From Bettongia penicillata ogilbyi (lineage: Eukaryota; Chordata; Mammalia; Diprotodontia; Potoroidae): 64,000 nucleotides of DNA. The DNA lies in the NCBI GenBank assembly GCA_023548195.1, contig JAJHZJ010000531.1, forward strand, positions 8,295,900 through 8,359,899, in the 5' to 3' direction. Shown piece after piece: positions 45,960 to 57,242 of this stretch. Numbering within the stretch: the first letter of the stretch is position 1; each line of letters begins with the position of its first letter. The notes under the pieces were generated by a model, which was not told the DNA's origin, searched no databases, and saw only the letters and a list, made by a program, of their open reading frames with translations. Position numbers and translations under genes: made by a program.

Positions 45960-47030
45960 GTAAAAATGCAATCATTATGTAGCAAATCAGAAAAGCAAAG
46001 ACTACAGAATCTTACTACAACAAGGAAGATATCAAAATACGAATTTAGAAGAGGACAGCATTGACACTGTACTCACATCTGAAACCTCAAAAGAGAATAT
46101 GAACTGGTCTCAAATCCAAACACATTCCTGGAAGAGCTCAAGAAAGATTTTAAAAGTGAAATTAGAGAGGTAGAGGAAAAACTGTCCAATGATTTTAAAA
46201 ATACAATTGACAAAATGAAAAAAGAATTCACAGAAGAGAACAGCTCCTCAAAAAGTAAAATTGGCCCATGGGAAAATGAAATACAAAACTTAACTGGAAA
46301 AATTGGACAAATGGGAAAGGAAGTATAAAAGTTAACAGAAGAAAACAATTTGTTAAAAATTAGAATTGGGCAAGTAGAAGCTAACAACTCAATGAGGCAT
46401 CAAGAATCAGTCAAACAAAATCTAACAATTGAAAAAATAAAAGAAAATGTAAAATAGCTCATTGGAAAAAAAACTGACCTGGAAAATAAGTCCTGGAAAG
46501 AAAAATCTGAGAGTTAGTAGTCTACCTGAAAGTTAAGATGAAAAAAAGAGCCTAGACAACATCTTCCAAGAAATCATCAAGGAAAACTGCCCTGAGATCC
46601 TAGATCCAGAAGGCAAAATAGAAAGAATTCACAGTTCACCTCCTGAAAGGGATCCCAAATTGTAAACACCCAAGAATATTGTTGCCAAATTCCAGAACAA
46701 TCAGGTCAAGCAGAAAATACTGCAAGCAGCCCAAAAAAACTCAAAAAACCCAATTCAAATATCAACGAATTACAATCAAGATCACATAGGACCTTTCAGC
46801 TTCTACATGAAAACACTAGGGGTACTGGAATGATATTTCACAAGGCAAAGGAGCTTGGACTACAACTAAGGATCAATTACCCAGAAAAATTAAGCATAAT
46901 CCTTCTGGCAAGGAGATGGACATTTAATGAAATAAGGAATTTCCAGACCTTGCTGATGAAAACGCCAGAGCTCAATGGAAAATTCTACCTTCATATACAA
47001 GACTCAAAAGAGGCACAAAAAGGTAAACAG
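45960..47030 (+). pseudogene. ORF1 of the host L1, degenerate
   Basis: Recognisable coiled-coil heptads (EELKKDFKSEIREVEEKL near 46130, LTEENNLLKIRIGQVEANN near 46335), the NCPEILDPEGKIERIH-like RRM segment near 46585 in broken form, and the C-terminal stretch KAKELGLQLRINYPEKLSI (46840-46900) with LLMKTPELNGKF. Multiple stops and frameshifts. Its subfamily differs clearly from the HAL1 ORF1s. Confidence 0.8.
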
Positions 47031-47609
47031 GGGAAAAAAACTGGTATTCAATATGGGAAAACTGTTTACATCTTTATAGGGGAGGATGATACTTGTTAAT
47101 CTTGAGAACTGTATACTTACTATTACACTGAAAAGGGATATACATGGAGGGAGGAAGCAGGTAGAAATTAACTGATGTGAAGATAAAAAAACTCAATTAA
47201 AGGGCATGAAGGGATTGTAATGGTAGAAGAGGAAAGGAAGAGGCAGAACAGAGTAAGTGACATCACATGATGAGGAAGAAAAATGTATTACTGTAGAGGG
47301 AAAGAAGGGAGGGAGATGAGAATTGCTTGAGCTTCACTCATCAAATTTGGTTCAAGGAGGGAACAACATACTCGGTGAAGTATAGAAATCTAACTTGCCC
47401 TACAGGTAGTAGGAGATGAAAGGGGAATGAAAAGGGAGGAGGTGGTTAGAAGAGAGGGAAGAAGTAGTAAGGGAAAAGGGAGTGGGGCTGATAGAAGGGA
47501 GGGAAAACTGGGGGAGGTGTTGGTTGAAAGTAAAACTCCTAAGAAGGGGAAGAGAAAAGGGAGAAATAAAAGAATAAACTGGGGGGAAATAGGATGGAGA
47601 GATACAGAT

Positions 47610-49408
47610 AGAAATTATAACTGAATGTGAATGGGATGAACTCTCCCATAAAATGGAAGTGGATAGCATAAAGGATTAAAAACCACAATCCTACACAATG
47701 TTGTTAACAAGAAACACTTCTGAAATGGGGACACACAGCTAAAGGTAAAAGGCTGGAGTAGAATATATTGTGCTTCAGCTGATGTAAAAAAAAAAAGCCA
47801 GGGTAGCAATCCTAATCTAACACAAAGGAAAAGGAAAAATAGATCTAATCAAAAGAGATAAGGAAGGAAACTATATCCAGCTAAAAGGCACCATAAACAA
47901 TGAAATAATATCATTACTAAATATATACACACCAAGTGGTATAGCATCTAAATTCTTAGAGGAAAAGTTAAAGGAGTTACAAGAAGAAATAGACAGCAAA
48001 TCTATACTAGTGGGGAAACTCAACCTCCCCTCTCTGAACTTCGTAAATCTAACTCCAAAATAAACAAGAAGTCAAGCAAGTAAACAAAATTCTGGAAAAG
48101 GTAGATATAATAGACCTCTGGAGAAAACTGAATGGGGATAAAAAGGAATATACCTTTTTCTCAGCAGTACATGGCGAATATACAAAAACTGACCAGGTAC
48201 AATCCAGTGCAGAAAGGCAAAGATAGTTATGCATGCTTTTCAGATCATGATGCAATAAAAATTAAATGTAGTAAGAGACCATGGAAAGATAGACGAAAAA
48301 TTAGGACGAATCACAGAAACAATCAATAATTTCATTCAAGAGAATGACAATGAGACAAGCTATCAAAACTTATGGGATGCAGAGAAAGCAGTTCTTAGGG
48401 GAAGTTTTATATCTCTGAAGCTTATATGAATAAAAAAGAAAAAAAGGAGATCAATGAATTGGGCATGCAACTGAAAAAGCTAGAAAAAGAACAAACTGAA
48501 AATACCGAATAAAATACCAAATCAGGAATACTGAAAATCAAAGGACAGATTAATAAAACTTAAATTAAGAAAACCACTGAATAAATAAAACTAAGAGCTG
48601 GTTTTATGAAAAAAAAAACAGTAAAATTGATAAACCTTAAGTCAACTTGTTCAAAAAAAAAAAAAAGAAAACCAAATTACCAAATTATCAAAATTGAAAA
48701 GGGTAAACTCACCTTCAATGCAGAGGAAATTAAAACAATAATTAGAAATAACTTGGCCCAACTGTATGCCCATAACTTTGACAATCTTAGTGAAATGGAT
48801 AAATATTTACAAAAATATAAACTGCCCAGATTAAAAGAGGAAGTAAAATACTTAAATAAGCCGATCTCAGAAAAAGAAACTGAACAAGCCATCAACGAAC
48901 TCCTTAGGAAAAAATCTCCAGGGCCCCATGGATTTACAAGCAAACTCTATCAAACATTAACAGTTAATTGTAATACTATCTGAGAAAACTGACAAAGGGC
49001 TCTTATCAAACTCTTTTTATGATACAAATATGATTCTGATACCTAAACTGTGAAGAGAAAAAACAGAAAAGATTATAGACCAATTTCCCTAATGAATATA
49101 GATGAAAAATTTTAAATAAGATGTTAGCAAAAAGAATACAGAAACTTATCACGAGAATAATACACTTTGATCTGGTTCAACATCAAGAAAACTATCAGCA
49201 TTATTGACATCAACAACAAAACTAACAGAAACCATATGACTATCTCAATTGATGCAGAAAAAGCTCTTGCCAAAATACACTACCAATTCCTACTGAAAAC
49301 AATGGAGAGGTTAGGAATAAATAGAGCCTTCCTCAAAATTAATAGTATCTACCTAAAATCATGTAATGGGGATGAGCTAGATGGATTTCCAGTAAAATCA
49401 GGAGTGAA
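47610..49408 (+). pseudogene. L1 ORF2 (endonuclease and start of RT), degenerate
   Basis: Traces in order: KKKARVAIL and KRDKEGNYIQLKGTINNE (endonuclease core, 47790-47900), LLNIYTPSG, an altered GKLNLPSLN where L1 has GDFN, DIIDLWRKLNGDKKEYTFFSAVHG (48105-48180), then the linker. RT begins with [25 protein letters not shown] (about 48860-48940) and TISIDAEKALAKIHYQFLLKTMERLGINRAFLKI (49220-49340). The frame breaks many times. The coding sequence is cut at 49408, just before the conserved [10 protein letters not shown] block, which lies at 55277. Confidence 0.85.
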
Positions 49409-50231
49409 GGGGGCAGAGCCAAGATGGCAGAGTACAAAGACACACATACTCAGGGTCTCCCCCCATAGCCCATAAAATACCTGTAGAGAGGGACTCTCAA
49501 CAAATTCTAGAGCAGTAGAAGTGGAGAACAACAGAGTAGAGGAGATTTCCAGCCCAGGGTGACCTGAAAGACCCACAGGAAATGTCGGTTGCACCTGACA
49601 CTGAGCAGAGTATGGAACCCAGCCCAGCCTTGGCCGCACGGCCTGGCATGACAAGACTCTGGGAAGAGGTCACCTCGGGGGTAGAATGTCCAGTCACAGC
49701 AGCAGGTCCTCAGATCCCTCAACCCACAGGCGCCAAAGGTCAGTGACAGACGATTTTTTTCAGCTGGCCAGGAAAGAAGAAAGGCCTTCCCCATAGCTCC
49801 AGCCTTAGGCAGTGGTCACAGAGGCCACATTGGTAAGGCAGCAGCAGTTCTCAGGGCAGCCCCTACAGCAGCCTGCATACTTTGTTGGATTGATTGTAAA
49901 ACCCCTGGGGGCACTGAGCAGCTGACTCCTACCTTAGCTGACTCTTACCTTAGCTCTTTGTAAAGACCCTGAGAGAGCTGGCCTTTGTCTCACACTGAAT
50001 GGCGGCCCTACCCATCCACCTTATTTGAAAATCGGCCAACAGCACTGACTTGGCCTAACTGAAGTCCAGGTGGCTGTAGAGAGGTAACTGCTAAGATTCT
50101 GGACACTCCCTGCTTCCAGATCAGTGTACACACTGGACTGTGCCACCTTGGAGGAACAGAGATATTACAGATTCCCAGAGTATATCTACTCTTGACAAAG
50201 GACCCAATAAGTCAAATAACTGGTTGGGAAA

Positions 50232-51072
50232 ATGCCCAAAAAAGGGAAAAAAAATAAGACTATAGATTACTTTCTTGGTGAACAAGTATCTCCTCCCATC
50301 CTTTCAGATGAAGGAAGAATAATACTTACCATCAGGGAAAGACATAAAAGCCAAGGCTTCTGTACCCCAAATATACAAAATAAATATTCAGTGGTCTCAG
50401 GCCACTGAAGAGCTCAAAACAGATTTTGAAAATCAAGTAAGAGAGGTGGAGGAAAAACTAGGAAAAGAAATGAGATGCAAGAAAAGCATGAAAAGCAGCT
50501 CAATACCTTGCTAAAGGAGACCCCAAAAAATGCTGAAGAAAATAACACCTTGAAACATAGGCTCACTCAATTGGCAAAAAAGGTTCAAAAAGACAATGAG
50601 GAGAAGAATGCTTTAAAAAAGCAGAATTAACCAAATGGAAAAGGAGGTTCAAAAGCTCACTGAAGAAAATAGTTCTTTCAAAATTAGAATGGAACAGATG
50701 GAGGCTAATGACTTTAGGAGAAACCAAGAAATCACAAAACAAAATCAAATAAATGAAAAAATGGAATGTGAAATATCTCACTGGAAAAACAACTGACCTG
50801 GAAAAGAGATCCAGGAGAGACCATTTAAAAATTATGGGACTACCTGAAAGCCATGATCAAAAAAAGAGCCTAGACATCATCTTTCATGAAATTATGAAGG
50901 AAAACTACCCTGATATTTAGAACCAGGGGGCAAAATAAATATTGAAAGAATCCACCCATCACCTCCTGAAAGAGATCCAAAAAGAGAAACTCCTAGGAAC
51001 ATTGTAGCCAAATTCCAGAGTTCCCAGGTCAAGGAGAAAATACTGCAAGCAGCTAGAAAGAAACAATTCCAG
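50232..51072 (+). pseudogene. HAL1 ORF1, left part
   Basis: Start MPKKGKK at 50232. The acidic linker, coiled coil (50400-50700) and RRM start (RDHLKIMGLPESH near 50818) are all visible but broken by several frameshifts (for example, an extra A in the run near 50620). It stops at 51072 in the C-terminal domain (AARKKQFQ), where the second HAL1 entered. The remainder is at 54028-54288. Confidence 0.85.
51057..51072 (+). repeat. Target-site duplication of the inner HAL1, left copy
   Basis: 'aaagaaacaattccag'; the right copy at 54012-54027 is 'aaagaagcaattccag' (15 of 16). Both lie in the ORF1 coding sequence of the outer HAL1. Confidence 0.92.
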
Positions 51073-51105
51073 GGGGCGGAGCCAAGATGGCGGAGTAGAA
51101 AGATG
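51073..51105 (+). promoter_or_regulatory. HAL1 5' end with YY1-like site
   Basis: 'ggagccaagatggcggagta' is almost identical to the start at 5465 and carries the AAGATGGC core. Promoter role is inferred from the primate L1 parallel. Confidence 0.6.
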
Positions 51106-51524
51106 CACATTTACGAGCTCTGAACCCACAGCCCATAGAATTAAGGTAAAAAGAGATTCCCATAAGTTCTGAATTACTGCAGGGGGTGCATAAACATTCC
51201 ATTCCAGAGAGCCCCGGAGAGCGGACCCCACCCCAGCGCTGCCCTGGCCGCAGCCCCAGAGAAGCTGACCCGAGCAGGCTTCAGGGACGGAATCTCCGGC
51301 GGCCTGGAAGGTCCCTCTGCCCACAGAAGCTACAGGTCAGAGAGAGAGACAGCTGGGCTGGAGGAGGGGAGCGGAGTTTGTCCGTGACTCGGGCCCCCTC
51401 GGAAGGAAGCGGCGGCAGCAGAGACGGGGACAGGAAGCCGGGGAGGCAGAGGCGGGGCAGTGGCAGAGGCAGCAGCGGTGCAGCGGCCCGGGACTCCCCC
51501 AGCAGCAGGCAGGATCTTCATTAC

Positions 51525-51735
51525 TGAAAGTCTCTGCATAAACAACCTGAGGGAGCTGAGCCTGGGAGACAGCCCTGCCCCACCCCGCTCCATACTGAAG
51601 GCCTCTGCATAAAGCCCCTGAGGGAGCTGAGCCTGGGTGGCAGCCCCCCCCACCCGCTCCGTTCCTGAAGGTCTCTGCATAAAGCCCCTGAGGGAGCTGA
51701 GCCTGGGAGGCACCCTGCCCCCACCCCAGCACCAG
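51525..51735 (+). repeat. Tandem ~70-bp units in HAL1 5' UTR (3 copies)
   Basis: Units start at 51525, 51596 and 51666, each with 'ctctgcataaa' and 'cctgagggagctgagcctgg'. Confidence 0.88.
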
Positions 51736-51867
51736 AACTAAAGCTCACATTGATTAGCAACTGGGCAGCGCGGAAAGCCCATTTGAATCTCAGAGCCCAA
51801 GCACTAGCTGGGTGGATCTAGGCAGGGGTGGACAGGAATCTCAGAAGTCAAGTAACTGGCTGGGAAA

Positions 51868-52961
51868 ATGCCTAGAAAAGGGAAGAAAAATAAGACTATA
51901 GAGAGTTTTTTCGAACAGATGCAAATGATGCCGACTTTCGGATCTGACAAGGAAATATTCTTACCATCAGGAAAAGACATGGAGGGCGGGGCCTCAGTAC
52001 TCCAGACATCCCAGGGGATGTCGGGTGGGCTCAGGCCTTGGAAGAGCTCAAAAAGGATTTTGAAAAGCAAGTTAGACAGGTGGAGGAAAAACTGGGAAGA
52101 GAAATGAGAGAGATGCAAGAAAAGTATGAAAAACGGGTCAATACCCTGGTAAAGGAGACCCAAAAAAATGCTGAGGAAAATAACACCTTGAAAAATAGGC
52201 TCACTCAATTGGCAAAAGAGGTTCAAAAAGACAATGAGAAGAATGCTTTCAAAAGCAGAAGGAGCCAAATGGGAAAAGAGGTTCAAAAGCTCACTGAAGA
52301 TAATAGTTCTCTCAAAATCAGAATGGAACAGATGGAGTCTAATGACTTTACAAGAAACCAAGAAATCACCAAACAAAACCAAAAGAATGAAAAAATGGAA
52401 GAGAATGTGAAATATCTCATGGGAAAAACAACTGACGTGGAAAATAGATCCAGGAGAGACAATTTAAAAATTATGGGACTACCTGAAAGCCATGATCAAA
52501 AAAAGAGCCTAGACATCATCTTCCATGAAATTATCAAGGAAAACTGCCCTGACATTCTAGAACCAGAGGGCAAAATAAGTATTGAAAGAATCCATCAATC
52601 ACCACCTGAAAGAGATCCAAAAAGAGAAACTCCTAGGAACATTGTGGCCAAATTCCAGAACTCCTAGCTTAAAGAGAAAATCTTGCAAGCAGCTAGAAAG
52701 AAACAATTCCAGTACTGTGGAAATACAATCAGGATAACTCAAGATCTAGCAGCTTCTACATTAAGGAATCGAAGGGCGTGGAATAGGATATTCCAGAAGT
52801 CAAAGGCAGTAGGACTCAAACCAAGAATCACCTACCCAGCTAAACTGAGTATAATACTTCAGAGGAAAAAATGGTCTTTCAATGAAACAGAGGACTTTCA
52901 ATCATTCTTGATGAAAAGACCAGAGCTGAAAAGAAAATTTGACTTTCAAACACAAGAATGA
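51868..52961 (+). pseudogene. Inner HAL1 ORF1p, nearly intact
   Basis: Starts MPRKGKKNKTIESFFEQ at 51868. A 1-nt deletion in a G-run at about 52013 shifts the frame. From about 52038 one frame carries the coiled coil (EELKKDFEKQVRQVEEKL onward), the RRM beginning RRDNLKIMGLPESH (52456) and the C-terminal domain. A TAG at 52665 interrupts the frame, which then continues to the natural stop (52959-52961) with QYCGNTIRITQD, PRITYPAKLSII and FNETEDFQSFL. Only two lesions in about 1.1 kb imply a recent origin. Whether the parent copy was translated cannot be told. Confidence 0.92.
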
Positions 52962-54011
52962 GAAGAAGCATGAAAAAGGAAACAGCAAAGAGAAGTCTTA
53001 AGGGACTTACCAGAAGTGAACTGTTTACATTCATACAGGGAAAGACAATATTTCTAACTCTTAAAACTTTTCAGTATCTGGGTAGTTGGTGGGTCCATAG
53101 ACACACATGTACATGCATGCACGCACACACACATACACACATGCACACTCATACAGAGACAGAGAGCACAGATTGAACTGAATAGGATGTGACCATATCT
53201 TAAAAGAAATTAAGGTAACTGATGAGAGAGAAATGTAGTGGGAGGAAAGAGGGTGTAATAGAATGGGGTAATTATATATCATTTAAGAGGCAAGTAGGAG
53301 ACTTTTTAGTGGAGGGAAAAAGAGGAGAGCTGAAAAAAAAAAAACAAAAAAAAAAACCAAGAAGTTTACCCTCATCACATTTGACTAAAGGAAGGAATAA
53401 AATGCACACTCATTTTGGTATGAAAACCTATCTTACAGTATAAGAAAGTGGAGAACAAAGAGATAAGCAAGGGGGGGGATGATGGAAGGGAGGGCAAAGG
53501 GAGGAGGGAGCAATTTGAAGTCAACACTCGGGGAGGGACAGGATCAAAAGACAGAAGAGAAACAATGAGGGGAAGGTTAGGATGGAGGGTAATTCAGTTA
53601 GTCTTACACAACATGACTATCAGGGAAGAGATTTGCAAAACTACACAGATATGGCCTATATTGAATTGCCTGCCTTCCCAAAGGGAATGGTTGGGGAGGG
53701 AGGGATGGGGAGAATTTGGAACTCAAAGTTTTAGGAACAACTGTTTAGTATTGTTGTTGCAACTAGGAAAGAAGACATACAGTTAAGGAGGAATAGAAAG
53801 TCATCTGGCCCTACAAGAGAAAAGAGATGATGGAGACAAGAGAAGGGAGGGCAGACTGGAGAGAGGGAAAATTAGATTGCTTGGGGTATTGGGGTGGGGG
53901 GAGGGGAGAAAAGGGGAGAAAATTTGGAACCCAAAATTTTGTGAAAATGAATGTAAAAAGTTAAATAAATAAATGAATGAATGAATGAATAAATAAATAA
54001 ATAAATAAATA
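52962..54011 (+). other. Inner HAL1 3' region
   Basis: After ORF1 come the conserved 'ctgtttacattcatacag' block, a CA-rich tract (53099-53150), 'gagcacagattgaactgaat', an A/AAC run at 53333-53355, the first terminus at 53717, a 208-bp segment, the second terminus at 53925, and an AAAT/AATG repeat tail (53959-54012). The open frames here are uninterrupted by chance only. Confidence 0.8.
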
Positions 54012-54027
54012 AAAGAAGCAATTCCAG

Positions 54028-54288
54028 TATTGTGGAAATACAATCAGGATAACACAAGATCTAGAAGCTTCTACATTAAGAGATCTAAGGGCTTGGAATA
54101 ATATATTCCAGAAGTCAAAGGAATTGGGACTAAAACCAAAAATCACCTACCCAACAAAACTGAGTATAATACTTCAGGGGAAAAAATGGTCTTTCAATGA
54201 AATAGAGGACTTTCAAGCATTCCTGATGAAAAGACCAGAGCTGAAAAGAAAATCTGACTTTGAAACACAAGAATCAAGAAAAGCATGA
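54028..54288 (+). pseudogene. Outer HAL1 ORF1, right part
   Basis: Continues YCGNTIRITQDLEASTL, then KPKITYPTKLSII, SFNEIEDFQAFLMKRPELKRK, ending ETQESRKA and TGA (54286-54288). It completes the C-terminal domain cut at 51072. Confidence 0.85.
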
Positions 54289-55274
54289 AAAGATAAACAG
54301 CAAAGAGAAATCATAAGGAACTTACTAATGTTGAACTATTTCCATTCCTACATGGAAAGACAATATTTGTAACTCTTGGAAACTTTTTTCAGTACCTGGG
54401 TAGTTGGTGGGATTATACACACATACACATAGAGAGAGAGAGAGAGACAGAGCACAGGGTGAATAGAATAGGATGGGATCATATCTTAAAAAAAAAAAAT
54501 TAAGCAGTGAGAGAGAAGTATACTGGGAGGAGAAAGGGAGAAACGGAAGGGGGCAAATTATCTCTCATAAAAGAGGCAAGTAAATGACTTCAGAGGAGGG
54601 ACAAAGTAGGGAGGTGAGAGAAAAAATGAAGCTCACTCTCATCACATTCGACTAAAGAAGGAATAAAATGCACACTCATTTTGGTATGAAAATTTATCTT
54701 ACAATACAGGAAAGTGGGGGAGAAGGGGATAAGCAAGGTGGAGGGGGTGATAGGAGGGCAATGGGAGGAGGGAGCAATTAGAAGTCAACACTCTTGAGGA
54801 GAGATAGGATCAAAAGACAGAATAGAATAAAGGGGGGGCAGGACAGGATGGAGGGAAATATTGTCTTACACAACACAACTATTATGGAAGTCATTTGCAA
54901 AACTTCACAGATATGGCCTATATTGAATTGCTTGCCTTCCCAAAGGGAATGGGTGGGGAGGGAGGGATAAAGAGAAGTTGGAACTCAAAAGTTTTAGGAA
55001 CAACTGTTGAGTACTGTTCTTGCAACTAGGAAATAAGAAATACAGGTAATTGGATATAGAAATTTGTCTTGCCCTACAGGACAGAAGAGAAGATGGGGAT
55101 AAGAAAAGGGAGGAATGTTAGAAGGGAGGGCAGATTGGTGACAGGGGTAATTAGAACGTTCAGCGTTTTGGGGTGGGGGAAGGGGAGAAACGGGGAGAAA
55201 ATTTGGAACCCAAAAATTTTTTGGAAATGAATGTTGAAAACTTAAATAAATTTAAAAAAAAAATCAGGACTGAA

Positions 55275-56900
55275 ACAAGGATGTCCATTATCACCACTGT
55301 TATTCAATATGGTTAGCGTTAGCAAAAAAAGAAAAAGAAATTGAAGGAATTAGAATAGGCAAAGAAGAAACTAAGTTATCACTCTTTGCAGACAAAATGA
55401 TTACATATTTAGAGAATCCTAGAGATATAAGTAAAACATTACTTGAAAAAAATAAACAACTTTGGCAAAGTTGCAGGATACAAAATAAACCCACATAATT
55501 CATCAATATTTCCATGTATTACTAATAAAATCCAATAGTAAGAGACAGAAAGAGAAATCCCATTTAAAGCTGTGGTAGACACTATAAAATACTTGGGAGT
55601 CTACCTGCCAAAACTTTTTCACACAAATAAAGTCAGATCTAAGTAAGTGGGAAAACATCAATTGTTCATGGGTATGCCGACCTAATACAATGAAAATGGC
55701 AATTCTACCAAAATTAATTTACTTGAGTGCCACATACCAAAAAATCATTTTCTAGGGCTAAAAAAAATACTATCAAAATTCATCTGGAAGAACAAAAGGT
55801 CCAAATTATCAAGGGAATTAATGAAAACGAATGCTAGTGAAGGTGGTCTAGCCATACCAGATGTCAAATTGTATTATAAAGCAGCAATCATCAAAACCAT
55901 TTGGTACTGGTTAAGAAATACAGGGTTAGATCAGTGGAATAGGTAAGGTTCACAAAACACAGTAATCACTGATTACAGCAGCCCAGACCTCAGCTTCTGG
56001 CATAAGAATGCACCGTTTGACAAAAACTGCTAGGAAAAACAGAAAATAGTGTGGTGGAAACTGGCACAGACCAATACCTGACAGCGTATACCAGAATAAA
56101 GTCCAAATGGGTAGATGATTTGGGTATAAAGGTTGATACTATAAACAAACTAGGGGAGCAAGGAATAGTGTATATCAGATTTATGGAGAATTGGGAAATT
56201 TATGACCAAACAAGAGACAGAGAACATTAGGAAGTGCAAAATGAGTAATTTTGAACAATTGTCCATAATAAAGGCCTCATTTCTAAAATACATAGAGAAC
56301 TGAGTCAAATTTGCAAGAATACAAGCCATTCCCCAATTGACAAATGGTCAATGAATATGAACAGGCAGTTTTCAGAAGAAATATACAGTCATATATACTT
56401 CTACATATAGTCATATAAAAAAATGCTCTAAATCACTATTGATTAGAGAGATGCAAATCAGAACTCTGAAGTACCACATCACACCTATATGATTGGCTAA
56501 TATGTCAAAACAGGAAGATGATAAATGTTGGAAAAGATGTGGGAGAGTTGGAACACTAATCCACTGTTGGTGAAGCTATGAGCTGATCCAACCACTCTAG
56601 AGAGTAATTTGGAACTACACCCAAAAGGGTATAAAAATGTGCAGATCCTTTTACACAGCAATACCACTTGTAGGACTGTAACCCAAAGAGATTATAAAAA
56701 TGGGAAAAGAACCCACATGTACAAAAATATTTATAGTAGCTCTTTTTGTGGTGGCAAGGAACTGGAAATCAAGAGGATGCCCACCAATTAAGAAGTGGCT
56801 GAACAAGACTTATATGAACTAAAGCTGAGTGAAATGAGAACCAAGAGAAAATTATACATACTAACAGCCACATGTGAGAGGAATGTTTATAAAAGATTAG
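55275..56900 (+). pseudogene. L1 ORF2 RT and C-terminal remnant
   Basis: The RT active-site motif reads [15 protein letters not shown] (55379-55420): the second catalytic aspartate of FADD is lysine (55394-55396). Further blocks are RIKSKWVDDLGIKVDTINKLGEQGI (56092-56168), the cysteine-poor C-terminus, and YKNVQILLHSNTTCRTVTQRD (56630-56690). Numerous stops and frameshifts; it could not encode a reverse transcriptase. Confidence 0.85.
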
Positions 56901-57242
56901 TCCTTCACAGCAATGCAAGGACTTAAAACATTGCCAAAGGACTCAATTCAAAATGCAAATCTACATCCAAAGAAAGAACTATAGTAAGAACTCACAATGA
57001 AGCACACTATTTTCTATTTTCTTATTTTTTGTTTTGGTGTGGTTTTTCTCAGGGTTTCTCCCATTTTTCTTAATTCTTCTATCCAACATGACTAATGTGA
57101 AAATGTGTTTAATAAGAATGTATGTGTAGAACCCAAATAAGATTACATGCCGTCATGGGAAGGGGAAAGGAAGGCAAGAAAAATTTCAAACTTTATGGAA
57201 GTGATTGTTGAAAACTGAAAACAAATTATTAACAAAAAAAAA
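55275..57242 (+). mobile_element. Full-length old L1, 3' part
   Basis: Resumes exactly at the RT motif [12 protein letters not shown] and proceeds through ORF2 to its 3' UTR ('atgactaatgtgaaaatgtg' near 57088) and the final A-rich end at 57242. It joins the 5' part at 49408 once the nested HAL1s and one target copy are removed. Confidence 0.88.

Larger units (their letters stand above)
45280..49408 (+). mobile_element. Full-length old L1, 5' part
   Basis: Begins with a decayed 'ccgaaccaagaaggcagag' after a probable target site ('aaaatgttacaggaa'; compare 'aaaatggtcacaggaa' at 57239-57254). Order: 5' UTR (45285-45950), ORF1 remnant, long inter-ORF region (47030-47600), ORF2 endonuclease and early RT. 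It is interrupted at 49409 by a HAL1 and resumes at 55275. Without the insert, the element is about 6.1 kb, a normal full-length L1. Confidence 0.85.
51073..54011 (+). mobile_element. Inner HAL1, complete, youngest nest layer
   Basis: Begins 'ggggcggagccaagatggcg'. The CpG-rich 5' UTR has three tandem units, ORF1 is at 51868-52961, and the 3' region of about 1 kb carries two termini (53717 and 53925, 208 bp apart). The end is an AAAT/AATG-type simple repeat. Total 2,939 bp, close to the 2,890 bp of the copy at 40174. The ORF1 has only one frameshift and one stop. It inserted into the ORF1 of the HAL1 at 49409. Confidence 0.93.
49409..55259 (+). mobile_element. HAL1 inserted in L1 ORF2, itself interrupted
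   Basis: Flanked by the duplicated target 'aaaatcagg(a/g/c)tgaa' at 49394-49408 and 55260-55274 (one mismatch in 15). Starts 'gggggcagagccaagatggc', and has a 5' UTR with degenerate tandem units, ORF1 from 50232, the HAL1 3' region (54289-55250) with two termini (54979 and 55204, 225 bp apart) and an A-rich end. A second HAL1 (51073-54011) splits ORF1. Net length about 2.9 kb, like the other complete copies. Confidence 0.92.

Noticed and set aside
51072..55274. A real tandem array of HAL1 elements
   Set aside because: Target-site duplications and continuous coding sequence on both sides show nesting, not tandem duplication.
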